Notes under the pieces: model-generated
Databases searched by the model: none
What the model was told of the DNA's origin: nothing
The model's input: the letters and a program-made list of their open reading frames with translations, nothing else
NCBI RefSeq assembly: GCF_013179285.1
Contig: NZ_WVNW01000002.1
Location: 558,001 to 622,000 of the forward strand
Source: Roseobacter sp. HKCCD6576-2
GTDB taxonomy: Bacteria > Pseudomonadota > Alphaproteobacteria > Rhodobacterales > Rhodobacteraceae
Direction: 5' to 3'
Length of the DNA: 64,000 bases
Position numbers and translations under genes: made by a program
In this document: positions 53,599-63,052 of the stretch, piece by piece
How positions within the stretch are numbered: the stretch's first letter is position 1
Layout: every line of letters begins with the position of its first letter

Positions 53599-55356
53599 AT
53601 GAGCAATCGCGATAACGACCTGCGCATTCGGCCGGGGCGCATCCGCGATCGCGGGACGCGCGGCCAGCAGGCGAAGAGCTTCGTCAACCAAGTCATGCGC
53701 GCGGCCAAGAAGGCCGGGCACACCGGTTATCGTTTCTCCGGCCCCAGGCAGCACGGGCGCAGTTCACGCTTCGGACGCGGCCGCTTCGTCAAGGCGACGC
53801 GCGGGCTCTCACGCACACAGCGGCGCGTCGTCATCAAGGCGCGGATCGTCCGGCATCGCGGACAGAGGTTCCGGTCGGCGCCGCTGGCGAAGCACATTGA
53901 CTATCTGAAGCGCGAGGGTGTCACCCGAGACGGGCGTAATGCGACCATGTTCGACCGCGACGGCGACACCGCCGACGAGCGGGCTTTCGCTTCGGCCTGC
54001 GAAGACGACCGCCACCATTTCCGCTTCATCGTCTCGCCCGAGGACGCTGGATCGATGGAGGACGTCCGCGCCTTCACGCGCGATCTCATGGCCCAGGCAG
54101 AGCGCGACGTCGGGACCAAGCTTGATTGGATCGCGGTCAATCATTGGAACACCGACAATCCGCATATCCACGTTCTCGTGCGCGGCAAGGCGGACGATGA
54201 CAAGGATCTCGTCATCTCACGCGATTACATCAGCCGCGGTTTCCGCTCCCGCGCCGAGGAATTGGTGACGCTGGAGCTTGGGCCACGGTCGGCGCGTGAG
54301 ATCGCCGCCGGGCTCGACGCCGAGATGAAGGCCGAGCGCTGGACCGGCCTTGACCAAGCCTTGCGCAGCCTCGCCGACGACAATGCCGGGGTCGCCGATC
54401 TGCGGCCTGGATCGCCGGAACCGCGAGACCCCGAAATGCGCCGACGGCTGATCAGCCGAGCCCAAACGCTGGAGCGTCTGGGTGTCGCGGACAAATTGGC
54501 TCCTGCTGTCTGGACGCTGAAGCCGGGCGTCGAAGACACGTTGCGCGAACTCGCCATACGTGGCGACATCATCAAGACCATGCACCGGGCGATGGGCGCC
54601 GGGGTCGAGCGGCCTCTTACTGACTTCGCGATCCAAGCCGAGCTTTCCGAGCCGATCCTCGGCCGGCTGGTCGATCGCGGCCTTCATAACGAGTTGAAGG
54701 GAGAGGCCTATGCCGTCATCGACGGGGTCGACGGCCGCGTCCATCATCTGCGCATTTCCGATCTGGAGAGGACGGGCGACACACCCGTCGGCGGCATTGT
54801 CGAAACACGAAACTGGATCGCGCGCGACGGTGGCCGTCAGCGCCTTTCGCTGGTTGGGCGATCCGATTTCTCGCTCGCAGCGCAGGTTACCGCCGACGGG
54901 GCCACTTGGCTTGATCGCTTGCAGCTTGCGCGCAACCGGGCGCCGCTGAGCGAAGGAGGCTTCGGCGCCGAGGTGTCCACGGCGCTGAAACGGCGGGCTG
55001 ATCATTTGCTGGCGGACGGTCTCGCCACCCGCAAGGGCGACCGTATCAACTTCGCCCGCGACCTCCTCAAAACGTTGCGCGAGCGGGAACTGGCGACCGT
55101 CGCCGCAAGGCTCGAAGCCGAGACCGGATTGAAACGTCACCAAAGCGGTGAAGGCGACACGGTCGCCGGCGTATACCGCCAGCGCCTCGATCTCGCCTCG
55201 GGCCGCTTCGCCATGCTCGACAACGGTTTGGGCTTCGAACTCGTCCCCTGGAAGCCGCAGCTCGAAAAACATCTTGGCCAGAGCGTGACCGGGACCATCA
55301 CGCCGGGCGGTGGTGTTGACTGGTCGCTCGGCCGCAAGCGCGGGCTAGCCATCTGA
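53599..55356 (+). CDS. Relaxase with DUF3363 C-terminal domain
   Basis: The 585-residue protein begins with a strongly basic region and a VirD2-like relaxase domain. The three-His metal motif is seen in DWIAVNHWNTDNPHIHVLVRGK, and the motif around LAKHIDYLKREGVTRDG carries a possible nucleophile Tyr. From about residue 260 it becomes a DUF3363 domain. It nicks oriT and leads DNA into the recipient. The ATG at 53599 starts NRDNDLRIRPGRIRDRG. The gene looks intact. It is the RlxS-type relaxase of Trb-type elements. Confidence 0.9.
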   Translation: MSNRDNDLRIRPGRIRDRGTRGQQAKSFVNQVMRAAKKAGHTGYRFSGPRQHGRSSRFGRGRFVKATRGLSRTQRRVVIKARIVRHRGQRFRSAPLAKHIDYLKREGVTRDGRNATMFDRDGDTADERAFASACEDDRHHFRFIVSPEDAGSMEDVRAFTRDLMAQAERDVGTKLDWIAVNHWNTDNPHIHVLVRGKADDDKDLVISRDYISRGFRSRAEELVTLELGPRSAREIAAGLDAEMKAERWTGLDQALRSLADDNAGVADLRPGSPEPRDPEMRRRLISRAQTLERLGVADKLAPAVWTLKPGVEDTLRELAIRGDIIKTMHRAMGAGVERPLTDFAIQAELSEPILGRLVDRGLHNELKGEAYAVIDGVDGRVHHLRISDLERTGDTPVGGIVETRNWIARDGGRQRLSLVGRSDFSLAAQVTADGATWLDRLQLARNRAPLSEGGFGAEVSTALKRRADHLLADGLATRKGDRINFARDLLKTLRERELATVAARLEAETGLKRHQSGEGDTVAGVYRQRLDLASGRFAMLDNGLGFELVPWKPQLEKHLGQSVTGTITPGGGVDWSLGRKRGLAI

Positions 55357-55378
55357 GCCGCCGAGAAAAGAGGCCTTC

Positions 55379-56345
55379 ATGACAAAACGCGATCCGCAAT
55401 CACCCGCCACGACAATCCTCTGGGGACAGATATTGATCGTCGCCTTGGTCGCCGTGCTTTTCGTCTGGACGGCAACCCAGTGGACAGCGTGGCGGCTCGG
55501 CTTCCAACCCGAGCTCGGCGAACCATGGTTCTCGCTTTTCGGTTGGCCTGTTTACGTACCGCCCGCCTTCTTCTGGTGGTGGTATTGGTACGACGCTTAT
55601 GCGCCACGCGTCTTCGTCGAAGGCGCGATCATTGCCGGCGCGGGCGGCATCGTCTCCATCCTTGTCGCCATCTTCCTGTCGATCCTCCGCGCCCGCGAAG
55701 CGAGCGACATCACCACCTACGGCTCTGCGCGCTGGGCCGAGACGAAGGACGTGGCAGCGGCCAGCCTTTTGAAGCCGGACGGCGTGATCCTCGGGCGGTT
55801 CGAAAGGAACTATCTGCGTCACGACGGTCCAGAGCATGTGCTCTGCTTCGCGCCCACGCGGTCGGGCAAAGGCGTCGGGCTGGTCGTGCCCTCGCTCCTG
55901 ACCTGGCCGGGCTCAGCGATCGTCCACGACATCAAGGGCGAGAACTGGCAGCTCACGGCCGGCTGGCGGTCGCGTTTCAGCCGCGTGCTGCTCTTCGATC
56001 CGACCAATGCCGACAGCGCCGCCTACAATCCACTGCTCGAAGTCCGGCGCGGTGACAGCGAAGTGCGCGACGTCCAGAACGTCGCCGACATCCTGGTCGA
56101 TCCCGAAGGTCTGCTCGAACGCCGGAACCATTGGGAAAAGACCAGTCATGCGCTCCTGGTCGGCGCGATCCTCCACGTCCTCTACGCGGAGGCGGACAAG
56201 ACGCTCGCTGACGTCGCCGCCTTCCTTTCCGATCCCCGTCGACCGATCGAGGCGACGCTAACCGCGATGATGAAGACGCCGCATCTGGGCGACCGGCCGC
56301 ATCCGGTCGTCGCCCAGGCGAGGGTTCGCGTCGTGCCCAACCCGC
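55379..56345 (+). pseudogene. traG: traG/virD4 coupling protein, 3' half lost
   Basis: The first 310 or so residues match TraG: two membrane helices, the ITTYGSARWAETKDV region, Walker A CFAPTRSGKGVGLVVPSLLTW near residue 160 and the VHDIKGENWQLTAGWR block. After HLGDRPHPVVAQA (about 56320) similarity stops; the expected NERSGVLSTAMSFL and the Walker B region are missing, where the family usually runs to about 660 residues. The frame instead reads into the end of an oppositely oriented EamA gene and stops near 56440. Without the ATPase core the coupling protein cannot work. Confidence 0.85.
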
Positions 56346-57329
56346 TCATTCGCCAGGGTGCGGCGAAAGATCGGTATCAGTCACCTTGGCCGTCGCAGAC
56401 TGCATTTGCGCGGGCTTGTGCACAGCCACGCCGACCATGACGAGGACCACGCCCAGGACATCCACGGCGCTCGGTATCTGGCGCAGGACGATCACGCCGA
56501 TGATCGTGGCAGTCGCGGGCAAGAGAGCGAGCAGAAACGCAAAGCTGGCGCGTGGCAGACGGGCCATCGCGAGCTGATCGCAGACATAGGGGATGACGGA
56601 CGAACAGATGCCGACGCCGATGCCTGCCAGCACTAGCAGAGGCGCGCCGAAGGCGTCGAGGGCTTGCAGGAAGCCGATGGGCATGACGAAGATGAAGGCT
56701 GCCGTCATGGCAGCGCCCAAACGTTCCACACCGCCCGATGCGCCACCTTCGGAAATCTTGTGGCCGAGGATGATGTAGAGAACGAACAGCGCCCCATTCA
56801 GGACCGCCCAGAACAGGCCAAGAAGGTCAGAAGTCAGCTCAGGACCATCTGCTGCCAGAAGCGACGGCACGTCAATCAGAAGGGCCACACCTATGATGGC
56901 CAAGGCGAAGGCCAGATAGTTGCGCCCGGTGCGAAGGCCCCAGAGGGCGATACCGATGGTGCCGACAAACTCGATGGCAGCGACCAGCGAGATCGGCAAC
57001 CGGTCCAATGCCAAATAGAAAGAACTGTTCATCACCGCGAGGCAGCCGCCAAGCGCGAGAAGAAGAAGGCACTCGCGGGGTGTTGATTTCTTGAAGGTAC
57101 GCAAAGGCTTCGTGATGGGAGCGAAAACCAAAGCTGCCGACGCGATACGGAACCACGCGACACCAAGCACGCCGACGACAGGGAACAACAGGACCGCGAA
57201 AGCCGGGCCGAGATAGTGAAAAACGGCGGAGACGCCGAACCATGCGTGCGGAGGAACGGCCTCGGACAGGCGCGACATGGCTCCCGAGGCGTTCGCGAGA
57301 GCGGGGTTTGCGTGATCTTGATCTGGCAT
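56346..57329 (-). CDS. EamA-family exporter (cargo 2)
   Basis: The 327-residue protein has ten membrane helices with two EamA repeats; FALAIIGVALLIDVPSLLAADGPELTSDLLGLFWAVLNGALFVLYIILGHKISEGG lies in the middle and the end is IIGVIVLRQIPSAVDVLGVVLVMVGVAVH. It resembles RhtA, the threonine/homoserine exporter. It lies where the second half of traG should be and is divergent from an Lrp-type regulator, which points to an amino-acid export cassette. ATG 57329 is preferred over the TTG five codons earlier. Confidence 0.85.
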   Translation of the reverse strand: MPDQDHANPALANASGAMSRLSEAVPPHAWFGVSAVFHYLGPAFAVLLFPVVGVLGVAWFRIASAALVFAPITKPLRTFKKSTPRECLLLLALGGCLAVMNSSFYLALDRLPISLVAAIEFVGTIGIALWGLRTGRNYLAFALAIIGVALLIDVPSLLAADGPELTSDLLGLFWAVLNGALFVLYIILGHKISEGGASGGVERLGAAMTAAFIFVMPIGFLQALDAFGAPLLVLAGIGVGICSSVIPYVCDQLAMARLPRASFAFLLALLPATATIIGVIVLRQIPSAVDVLGVVLVMVGVAVHKPAQMQSATAKVTDTDLSPHPGE

Positions 57330-57376
57330 ACATCCATAATGCAAGGCAGAATAGCACTTCGATATGGAGATCAGCT

Positions 57377-57880
57377 ATGTCAAAAACTGAACTAGACGCA
57401 AAAAAGAAGGATCGATCTATCGATAGCCTTCGATCCGAAGAAAGTGGCCTCGACAAGATCGACGCAGCGATTCTTCGCGAGCTTTGCGCGGATGCCCGCA
57501 TTCCTCGTGCCGAGTTGTCCCGCCGAGTGGGTCTATCCGCCCCAAGCGTGGCAGACCGTGTGCGGCGCCTTGAGGATGTCGGCATCATCACCGGATACGG
57601 CGCTCGCATTGACCCGGCCCGCCTTGGCTACGGACTGACGATCCTGATCCGTGCGCGTCCGCTGCCAGGTGAGATGAAGAACATGATTGAAGCGATCCAG
57701 GAGACGCCACAGATTGTCGCTTGTGATCGTGTATCCGGCGAGGATTGCTTCGTTGCGCGGGCACATGTCCGCGACGTGGCCGAGATGGAGGCCGTGATCG
57801 ATCGGATCGTGCCGTTCGGTGCGACGAACTCGTCTGTTGTTCAGTCGTCACCGGTCGAAGAGCGTTTGGTCGAGCTCTAG
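57377..57880 (+). CDS. Lrp/AsnC-family transcriptional regulator
   Basis: The 167-residue protein has the AsnC-type HTH (LDKIDAAILRELCADARIPRAELSRRVGLSAPSVADRVRRLEDVGIITGYGARIDPARLG) and an amino-acid-binding RAM domain ending with GATNSSVVQSSPVEERLVEL. An unusual charged leader of about 30 residues (KTELDAKKKDRSIDSLRSEES) precedes the HTH. The ATG at 57377 has TGGAG upstream. It probably senses an amino acid and controls the divergent EamA exporter 47 bases away. Confidence 0.88.
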   Translation: MSKTELDAKKKDRSIDSLRSEESGLDKIDAAILRELCADARIPRAELSRRVGLSAPSVADRVRRLEDVGIITGYGARIDPARLGYGLTILIRARPLPGEMKNMIEAIQETPQIVACDRVSGEDCFVARAHVRDVAEMEAVIDRIVPFGATNSSVVQSSPVEERLVEL

Positions 57881-58061
57881 TACTGGGTCTGAGAGCGGAC
57901 CCTAATCAAATGGCAGCAAAGCCCGCTAAGCCGACCTCTATGCCACCGATCCGCCGAACTCCTGTCCTTCCGCGCCACGGCACTACTACGCCTTCACGTC
58001 TGTTGATCATCGCCCAATAGCGGTCTTCTTAGTTGACCCCGAAGCAACTGCGGGGCCGCGA

Positions 58062-59033
58062 ATGACCGTCCAACCTTTCAGAACAGAAGCGATCAAGCGC
58101 GGCTCCCGCATGCTTCGCACCGCGCTGGGGCCGCATGTTGGCGCCTGGCTCGATGACCCGGCTGTTGTCGAGATCATGCTCAACCCGGACGGCTGTCTTT
58201 GGCTGGACCGTCTAAAAGAAGGTCTCGCGGACACTGGCGAGCGACTGGCGCCCGCCGACGGTGAACGGATCGTCCGGCTGGTCGCACACCATGTCGGCGC
58301 CGAGGTGCATGCCGGCAACCCGCGTGTCTCCGCCGAACTGCCCGAGACGGGAGAGCGGTTCGAGGGCCTGTTGCCGCCGGTCGTCGCGGGACCGGCCTTC
58401 GCGATCCGCAAGCCCGCAGTCGCGGTGTTCACCCTCGACGATTATGTCGCTGCCGGGATCATGACCGGCGCCGAAGCGGACGCGCTTCGCATCGCGGTCG
58501 CCGAACGCCGAAACATTCTGGTCGCCGGCGGCACATCCACCGGCAAGACGACGCTGACCAACGCGCTGCTCGCCGAAGTCGCCAAATCCTCCGACCGGGT
58601 CGTCCTCATTGAAGACACGCGCGAACTGCAATGCCTGACGCCCAATCTTGTCGCGCTGCGCACCAAGGACGGTGTCGCGACACTCTCCGACCTCGTGCGC
58701 TCATCGCTCCGGCTGCGGCCAGACCGCATCCCCATCGGCGAGGTGCGCGGATCGGAAGCGCTGGATCTCCTTAAGGCCTGGGGCACTGGTCATCCGGGCG
58801 GCGTCGGGACGATCCATGCCGGCTCCGCCGTCGGCGCGCTGCGCCGTCTCGAACAACTCATCCAGGAAGCCGTGGTCACCGTTCCCCGTGCGTTGATCGC
58901 CGAGACCATCGACCTCGTCGCCGTGCTCGCAGGCCGGGGCGCCGACCGGCGCCTCGCCGAACTCGCCCGCGTCACCGGCCTCGACACCCAAGGCGATTAC
59001 GCCCTCAACCCCGCAGAAGGAGACATTCCGTGA
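58062..59033 (+). CDS. trbB: Conjugal transfer ATPase TrbB (VirB11-like)
   Basis: The 323-residue hexameric ATPase has Walker [22 protein letters not shown] near residue 150, the Asp box [12 protein letters not shown], Walker B-like [36 protein letters not shown] and the His box. It powers assembly of the mating channel. Its ATG at 58062 follows 181 bases without a gene after the Lrp regulator. It opens the trb operon and overlaps trbC by four bases. It looks intact. Confidence 0.93.
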   Translation: MTVQPFRTEAIKRGSRMLRTALGPHVGAWLDDPAVVEIMLNPDGCLWLDRLKEGLADTGERLAPADGERIVRLVAHHVGAEVHAGNPRVSAELPETGERFEGLLPPVVAGPAFAIRKPAVAVFTLDDYVAAGIMTGAEADALRIAVAERRNILVAGGTSTGKTTLTNALLAEVAKSSDRVVLIEDTRELQCLTPNLVALRTKDGVATLSDLVRSSLRLRPDRIPIGEVRGSEALDLLKAWGTGHPGGVGTIHAGSAVGALRRLEQLIQEAVVTVPRALIAETIDLVAVLAGRGADRRLAELARVTGLDTQGDYALNPAEGDIP

Positions 59034-59362
59034 CCAGACTATCCATCCTCACTCCACGCTGGCCAATATATACGGCGACCTTCGCGCTCGGCGTCTTTCT
59101 GGCCGCCGGTCCCGCCTATGCGGCCGGCTCCGGCATGCCTTGGGAGGAGCCGCTGCAAGCGATCCTCGAATCTATCGAAGGGCCGGTCGCCAAGATCGTC
59201 GCGGTGATCATCATTATCATCACCGGGCTGACGCTCGCCTTCGGCGATTCCAGCGGCGGTTTTCGGCGGTTAGTGCAGATCGTGTTCGGCATCTCGATCG
59301 CATTTGCGGCGTCTTCTTTCTTCCTGACCTTTTTCGACTTCGGCGGCGGAGCGCTCATCTGA
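59030..59362 (+). CDS. trbC: TrbC pilin subunit (VirB2-like)
   Basis: The 110-residue protein has a signal sequence ending near AAGPAYAAG and two hydrophobic helices (AKIVAVIIIIITGLTLAFGDSSGGFRRLVQIVFGISIAFAASSFFLTFF), as in VirB2/TrbC prepilins. The small periplasmic remainder would be processed and probably cyclised by the TraF-like peptidase. Its ATG overlaps trbB and its stop overlaps trbD. Confidence 0.9.
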   Translation: MTRLSILTPRWPIYTATFALGVFLAAGPAYAAGSGMPWEEPLQAILESIEGPVAKIVAVIIIIITGLTLAFGDSSGGFRRLVQIVFGISIAFAASSFFLTFFDFGGGALI

Positions 59363-59631
59363 TGGAGCCCGGCGAGGACATCCCCGGCTTCTACGCTCCC
59401 GTCCACCGCGCGCTGATCGAGCCGATCCTGCTCGGCGGAGCGCCTCGGGCGATCGCCATCGCCAATGGCACACTGGCGGCCGCCGTCGGTCTGGGCCTTC
59501 GGCTCTGGATCGTCGGCCTGTTGCTCTGGCTGGTCGGGCATCTCCTGGCGGTCTGGGCTGCCAAGCGTGACCCGGACATCGTCGACGTCACGCGCCGGCA
59601 TCTCCGGTTTCCGACCTGGTTCGAGGTGTGA
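59362..59631 (+). CDS. trbD: TrbD (VirB3-like) membrane protein
   Basis: The 89-residue protein matches TrbD, starting GEDIPGFYAPVHRALIEPILLGGAPR and with helices AIAIANGTLAAAVGLGL and WIVGLLLWLVGHLLAVW, ending in a conserved cytoplasmic piece RDPDIVDVTRRHLRF. It is an inner-membrane component of the mating pair apparatus. It starts within the trbC stop codon and is followed by trbE after four bases. Confidence 0.88.
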   Translation: MEPGEDIPGFYAPVHRALIEPILLGGAPRAIAIANGTLAAAVGLGLRLWIVGLLLWLVGHLLAVWAAKRDPDIVDVTRRHLRFPTWFEV

Positions 59632-59635
59632 GCCG

Positions 59636-61435
59636 ATGATGCGCCTCGCCGAATATCGCTCCAAAGCGTCCAAGCTCGCCGACTTCCTGCCCTGGGTCGC
59701 ACTGATCGCGCCCGGCGTCGTGCTTAACAAGGATGGCAGCCTTCAGCGCACGGCGCGGTTTCGCGGACCAGACCTGGATTCAGCGACACCGGCCGAGTTG
59801 GTCGCGACCGCAGGGCGCCTCAACAGCGCCTTCCGGCGGCTCGGCTCAGGCTGGGCGGTTTTCGTCGAAGCGCAACGGCTCCCCGCCCGAGACTATCCGC
59901 TCTCAGAGTTTCCCGATCCGGTCTCGGCCCTGGTCGACGCCGAACGCCGCGCGCAGTTTGAAGAGGCCGGGTCGCATTTCGAGAGCGCCTATTTCCTGAC
60001 GCTGGTCTGGATGCCGCCGGCGGACGATGCGAGCCGCGCCGAGCGCTGGCTCTATGAGGGCGCCGAAGACGGCGGCGCCGACCCGCGCGAGCATCTGATC
60101 AGCTTCGTCACCCGAACAGACAGCCTCCTGGGCCTACTCGACGGCTTCATGCCGGAAGCAAACTGGCTCTCCGACGGGGAGATGCTGACCTATCTGCATT
60201 CGACGATCTCGACGCGGCGCCAGCGCGTGCGCGTTCCCGAGACGCCCATGTATCTCGACGCGCTGCTCGCCGATTGCAATCTCGTCGGCGGCCTGGCCCC
60301 TCGATTGGGGGACTCGCATCTCAAGACGCTGACGATCACTGGGTTTCCGACTGCGACCTGGCCTGGCTTACTCGACGAACTCAACGGTCAGGCGTTCGAG
60401 TATCGCTGGGCAACCCGCGCCATCTGCCTCGACAAGACCGACGCCGCCAAGCTCTTCACCCGCATCCGCCGGCAATGGTTCGCCAAGAGAAAGGGCATCG
60501 CCGCGATCCTCAAGGAGGTGATGACCAACGAAGCCTCCACGCTGATGGACAGTGACGCCGCCAACAAGGCTGCCGACGCCGACGAGGCGTTGCAGGAACT
60601 TGGTGCCGACCTTGCAGGCGCGGCCTATGTCACCGCCACTGTGACGGTCTGGGACGAGGATGAGCGCCGCGCCGAAGCTAAGCTGAAAGCCGTCGAAAAG
60701 ATCGTTCAGGGTCGTGATTTCACCTGTATGGCGGAGACCCTGAACGCGGTCGAAGCCTGGCTCGGGTCGCTGCCCGGCCACTTCTACGCCAATGTTCGCC
60801 AGCCGCCGATCTCGACCCTGAACCTCGCCCACATGATCCCGTTGTCTGCCGTTTGGGCCGGGCCCGCGCGCAACGATCATCTCGACGGTCCACCGCTGTT
60901 CTTCGCTGACACGGAAGGCTCGACGCCGTTCCGGTTCTCCACCCATGTCGGCGATGTCGGCCATACGCTGGCCATCGGGCCAACCGGCACGGGCAAGAGC
61001 GTCCTATTGGCGCTGATGGCGTTACAGTTCCGCCGTTACGACCAAGCCCAAGTTTTTGCCTTCGACTTCGGCGGCTCTATCCGCTGCGCGACCCTCGCCA
61101 TAGGTGGCGATTTCGAGGATCTGGCGGGCGCTCTGTTGGACCCGGAGGACGCAGTCTCGCTGCAGCCGCTCGCGCGGATCGACGATGCCGCCGAGCGAAG
61201 CTGGGCGCAGGACTGGCTCGCCGGTCTGCTCGGGCGAGAAGGCGTCGCAATCGATCCGACCGCCAAGGATCATCTTTGGTCAGCGCTGACCTCGCTCGCC
61301 TCCGCGCCGGTCGAAGAGCGCACGCTCACCGGCCTGTCCGTGCTCCTGCAATCGCAGGACCTCAAACGCGCGCTGCAACCCTATTGCATCGGCGGCCCCT
61401 TCGGCCGGTTGCTTGACGCCGAGCATGAAGCGTTG
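59636..61435 (+). pseudogene. trbE: trbE (VirB4-like ATPase), 3' end deleted
   Basis: About 600 residues of TrbE remain, starting MMRLAEYRSKASKLADFLPWVAL and including Walker A HTLAIGPTGTGKSVLLALMALQF near residue 447. At PFGRLLDAEHEAL (about 61430) the match ends and the next bases belong to trbF in another frame. Intact TrbE has around 815 residues, so Walker B and the sensor region are gone. The trbE frame stays open through the trbF remnant and on into trbG, so a long chimeric reading frame exists, but the middle 200 residues are out-of-frame translation. Confidence 0.88.
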
Positions 61436-62030
61436 GGGGTCGGCGCGCGTGCAGGCGCGCAACTGGCGGCTCATGGCCTTCTGCTGTCTCGCGCTCTCCG
61501 GCGGCCTTGCGGGCGCGCTGGCCTGGCAATCGACCCAAGGCACAATCGTGCCTTACGTTGTCGAGGTGGACGAACTCGGACAGGCCCAGGCCGTGGCGCC
61601 CGCGACCGCGGACTATCGGCCGACCGATCCGCAAATCGCCTTCCACCTGGCCCGCTTCATCGAGAATGTCCGGCAGGTCCCGGCCGATCCGATCGTGCTG
61701 CGCCAGAGCTGGCTGCGCGCCTACGACTTCACCACCGACCGCGGCGCCCTGGCGCTGAACGACTACGCTCGCGTCAACGATCCCTTTGCACGGGTCGGCG
61801 ACACGCAGGTCTCCGTCGAGGTTTCCAGCGTCATCCGCGCCTCAGACAACAGCTTCCGCATCGCCTGGATCGAGCGCCGTTACCAGAACGGCCAGCTCGC
61901 AGCGACCGAACGCTGGACGGCGATCCTCACCATCGCGGTCCAGCCGCCCCGAGACGCCGAAGGGCTGCGCAGCAATCCCCTCGGCATTTTCGTTCACGCC
62001 ATCAACTGGTCACGGGAGAGCGCCCAATGA
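61428..62030 (+). pseudogene. trbF: trbF (VirB8-like), 5' end deleted
   Basis: The segment matches TrbF from the conserved GSARVQARNWRLMAFCCLALSGGLAGALAWQSTQGTIVPYVVEVDELGQAQAV to its end. The first 30 or so residues, including the start, are missing and replaced by the trbE remnant. An in-frame ATG at 61425 could allow translation of an almost complete protein that keeps the membrane helix and periplasmic domain, so some function is not excluded. The stop overlaps the trbG start. Confidence 0.8.
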
Positions 62031-63052
62031 ACAACAAGATCCTTCACTCTGCCGTCCTACCGGCCATCCTTCTTTCGGCAACGGCGCTATCCGGGTGTTC
62101 CACATTCCGTCCGCCCCAGATCGAGTATGACGAGCCGCCGATCGAGGCGACGCTTCTGCCTGAACCCGCCCGTCCGGTCGAGGTGGTCGAGCGGCCCGTG
62201 CCGTTACCGCTTCCCGGACAGCTTATGTCGGTGGAAGACGGCGGTCCACTACCCGAAGCCGGCGAGCCGCCCGAGTGGATCGAAGAGGCCAACGCCGCCG
62301 CCCGCATCGAACCCGTCAGCGACGGCTTCATCAATGCCGTCCAGCTCTATCCCTACAGCGCCGGCGCGCTCTATCAGGTCTATTCGTCGCCCGGACAGGT
62401 CACGGACATCGCCTTACAGCCCGGCGAAAGCCTCGTCGGCAATGGTCCGATCGCAGCCGGCGACACAGCGCGCTGGATCATCGGCGACACGATTAGCGGT
62501 TCGGGCGACACGCAGCGCACGCATATCCTCGTCAAGCCGACCCGACCCGACATCGTCACCAATCTCGTCATCAACACCGACCGGCGGACCTATCATCTTG
62601 AGTTAAGAGCCCATCCGAGCGCCTATATGGCGTCGGTCTCCTGGCGCTACCCGGAAGACGAACTGATCGCGCTGCGCCGAAACAACCGGGACGCCGAAAC
62701 CACGCTGCCGATCGGCCGCGACATCACCCTCGACAGTCTCCGGTTCCGCTACCGCATCGAAGGCGATCGGCCGCCCTGGCGCCCGCGCCGCGCCTTCGAC
62801 GACAGGAGGCAGGTCTTCATCGAGTTCCCGCGCGGCATTGGCCAGGGCGAGATGCCGCCGCTCTTCATCATCGGGCCGGAAGGCGAAGGCCAACTCGTCA
62901 ACTACCGCATCCGCCGCAACTACATCATCGTCGACCGGCTGTTCGCTGCCGCCGAGCTGCGGCTTGGCGATCGTCAGCAGGTGGTGCGCATCGTCCGCAC
63001 CGATGGGGTCAGGCGCACGCCAGACCGCCATGAAGTCCGGGGCGAGTCATGA
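62027..63052 (+). CDS. trbG: TrbG (VirB9-like) channel lipoprotein
   Basis: The 341-residue protein starts with a lipoprotein signal (AILLSATALSGCSTFRPP, lipobox LSGC). It has the VirB9/TrbG domain with QVTDIALQPGESLVGNGPIAAGDTARWIIGDT, HILVKPTRPDIVTNLVINTDRRTYHLEL and the C-terminal PPLFIIGPEGEGQLVNYRIRRNYIIVDRLF. It forms part of the outer-membrane core of the channel. It overlaps trbF and trbI by four bases. The start at 62027 is fixed by the overlap and the lipobox. Confidence 0.92.
   Translation: MNNKILHSAVLPAILLSATALSGCSTFRPPQIEYDEPPIEATLLPEPARPVEVVERPVPLPLPGQLMSVEDGGPLPEAGEPPEWIEEANAAARIEPVSDGFINAVQLYPYSAGALYQVYSSPGQVTDIALQPGESLVGNGPIAAGDTARWIIGDTISGSGDTQRTHILVKPTRPDIVTNLVINTDRRTYHLELRAHPSAYMASVSWRYPEDELIALRRNNRDAETTLPIGRDITLDSLRFRYRIEGDRPPWRPRRAFDDRRQVFIEFPRGIGQGEMPPLFIIGPEGEGQLVNYRIRRNYIIVDRLFAAAELRLGDRQQVVRIVRTDGVRRTPDRHEVRGES

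Noticed and set aside
59465-63052. A single 1195-residue fusion protein of novel architecture
   Set aside because: The frame joins out-of-frame trbD sequence, truncated trbE, about 200 residues of out-of-frame trbF and in-frame trbG. The true genes start at 59636, about 61428 and 62027.
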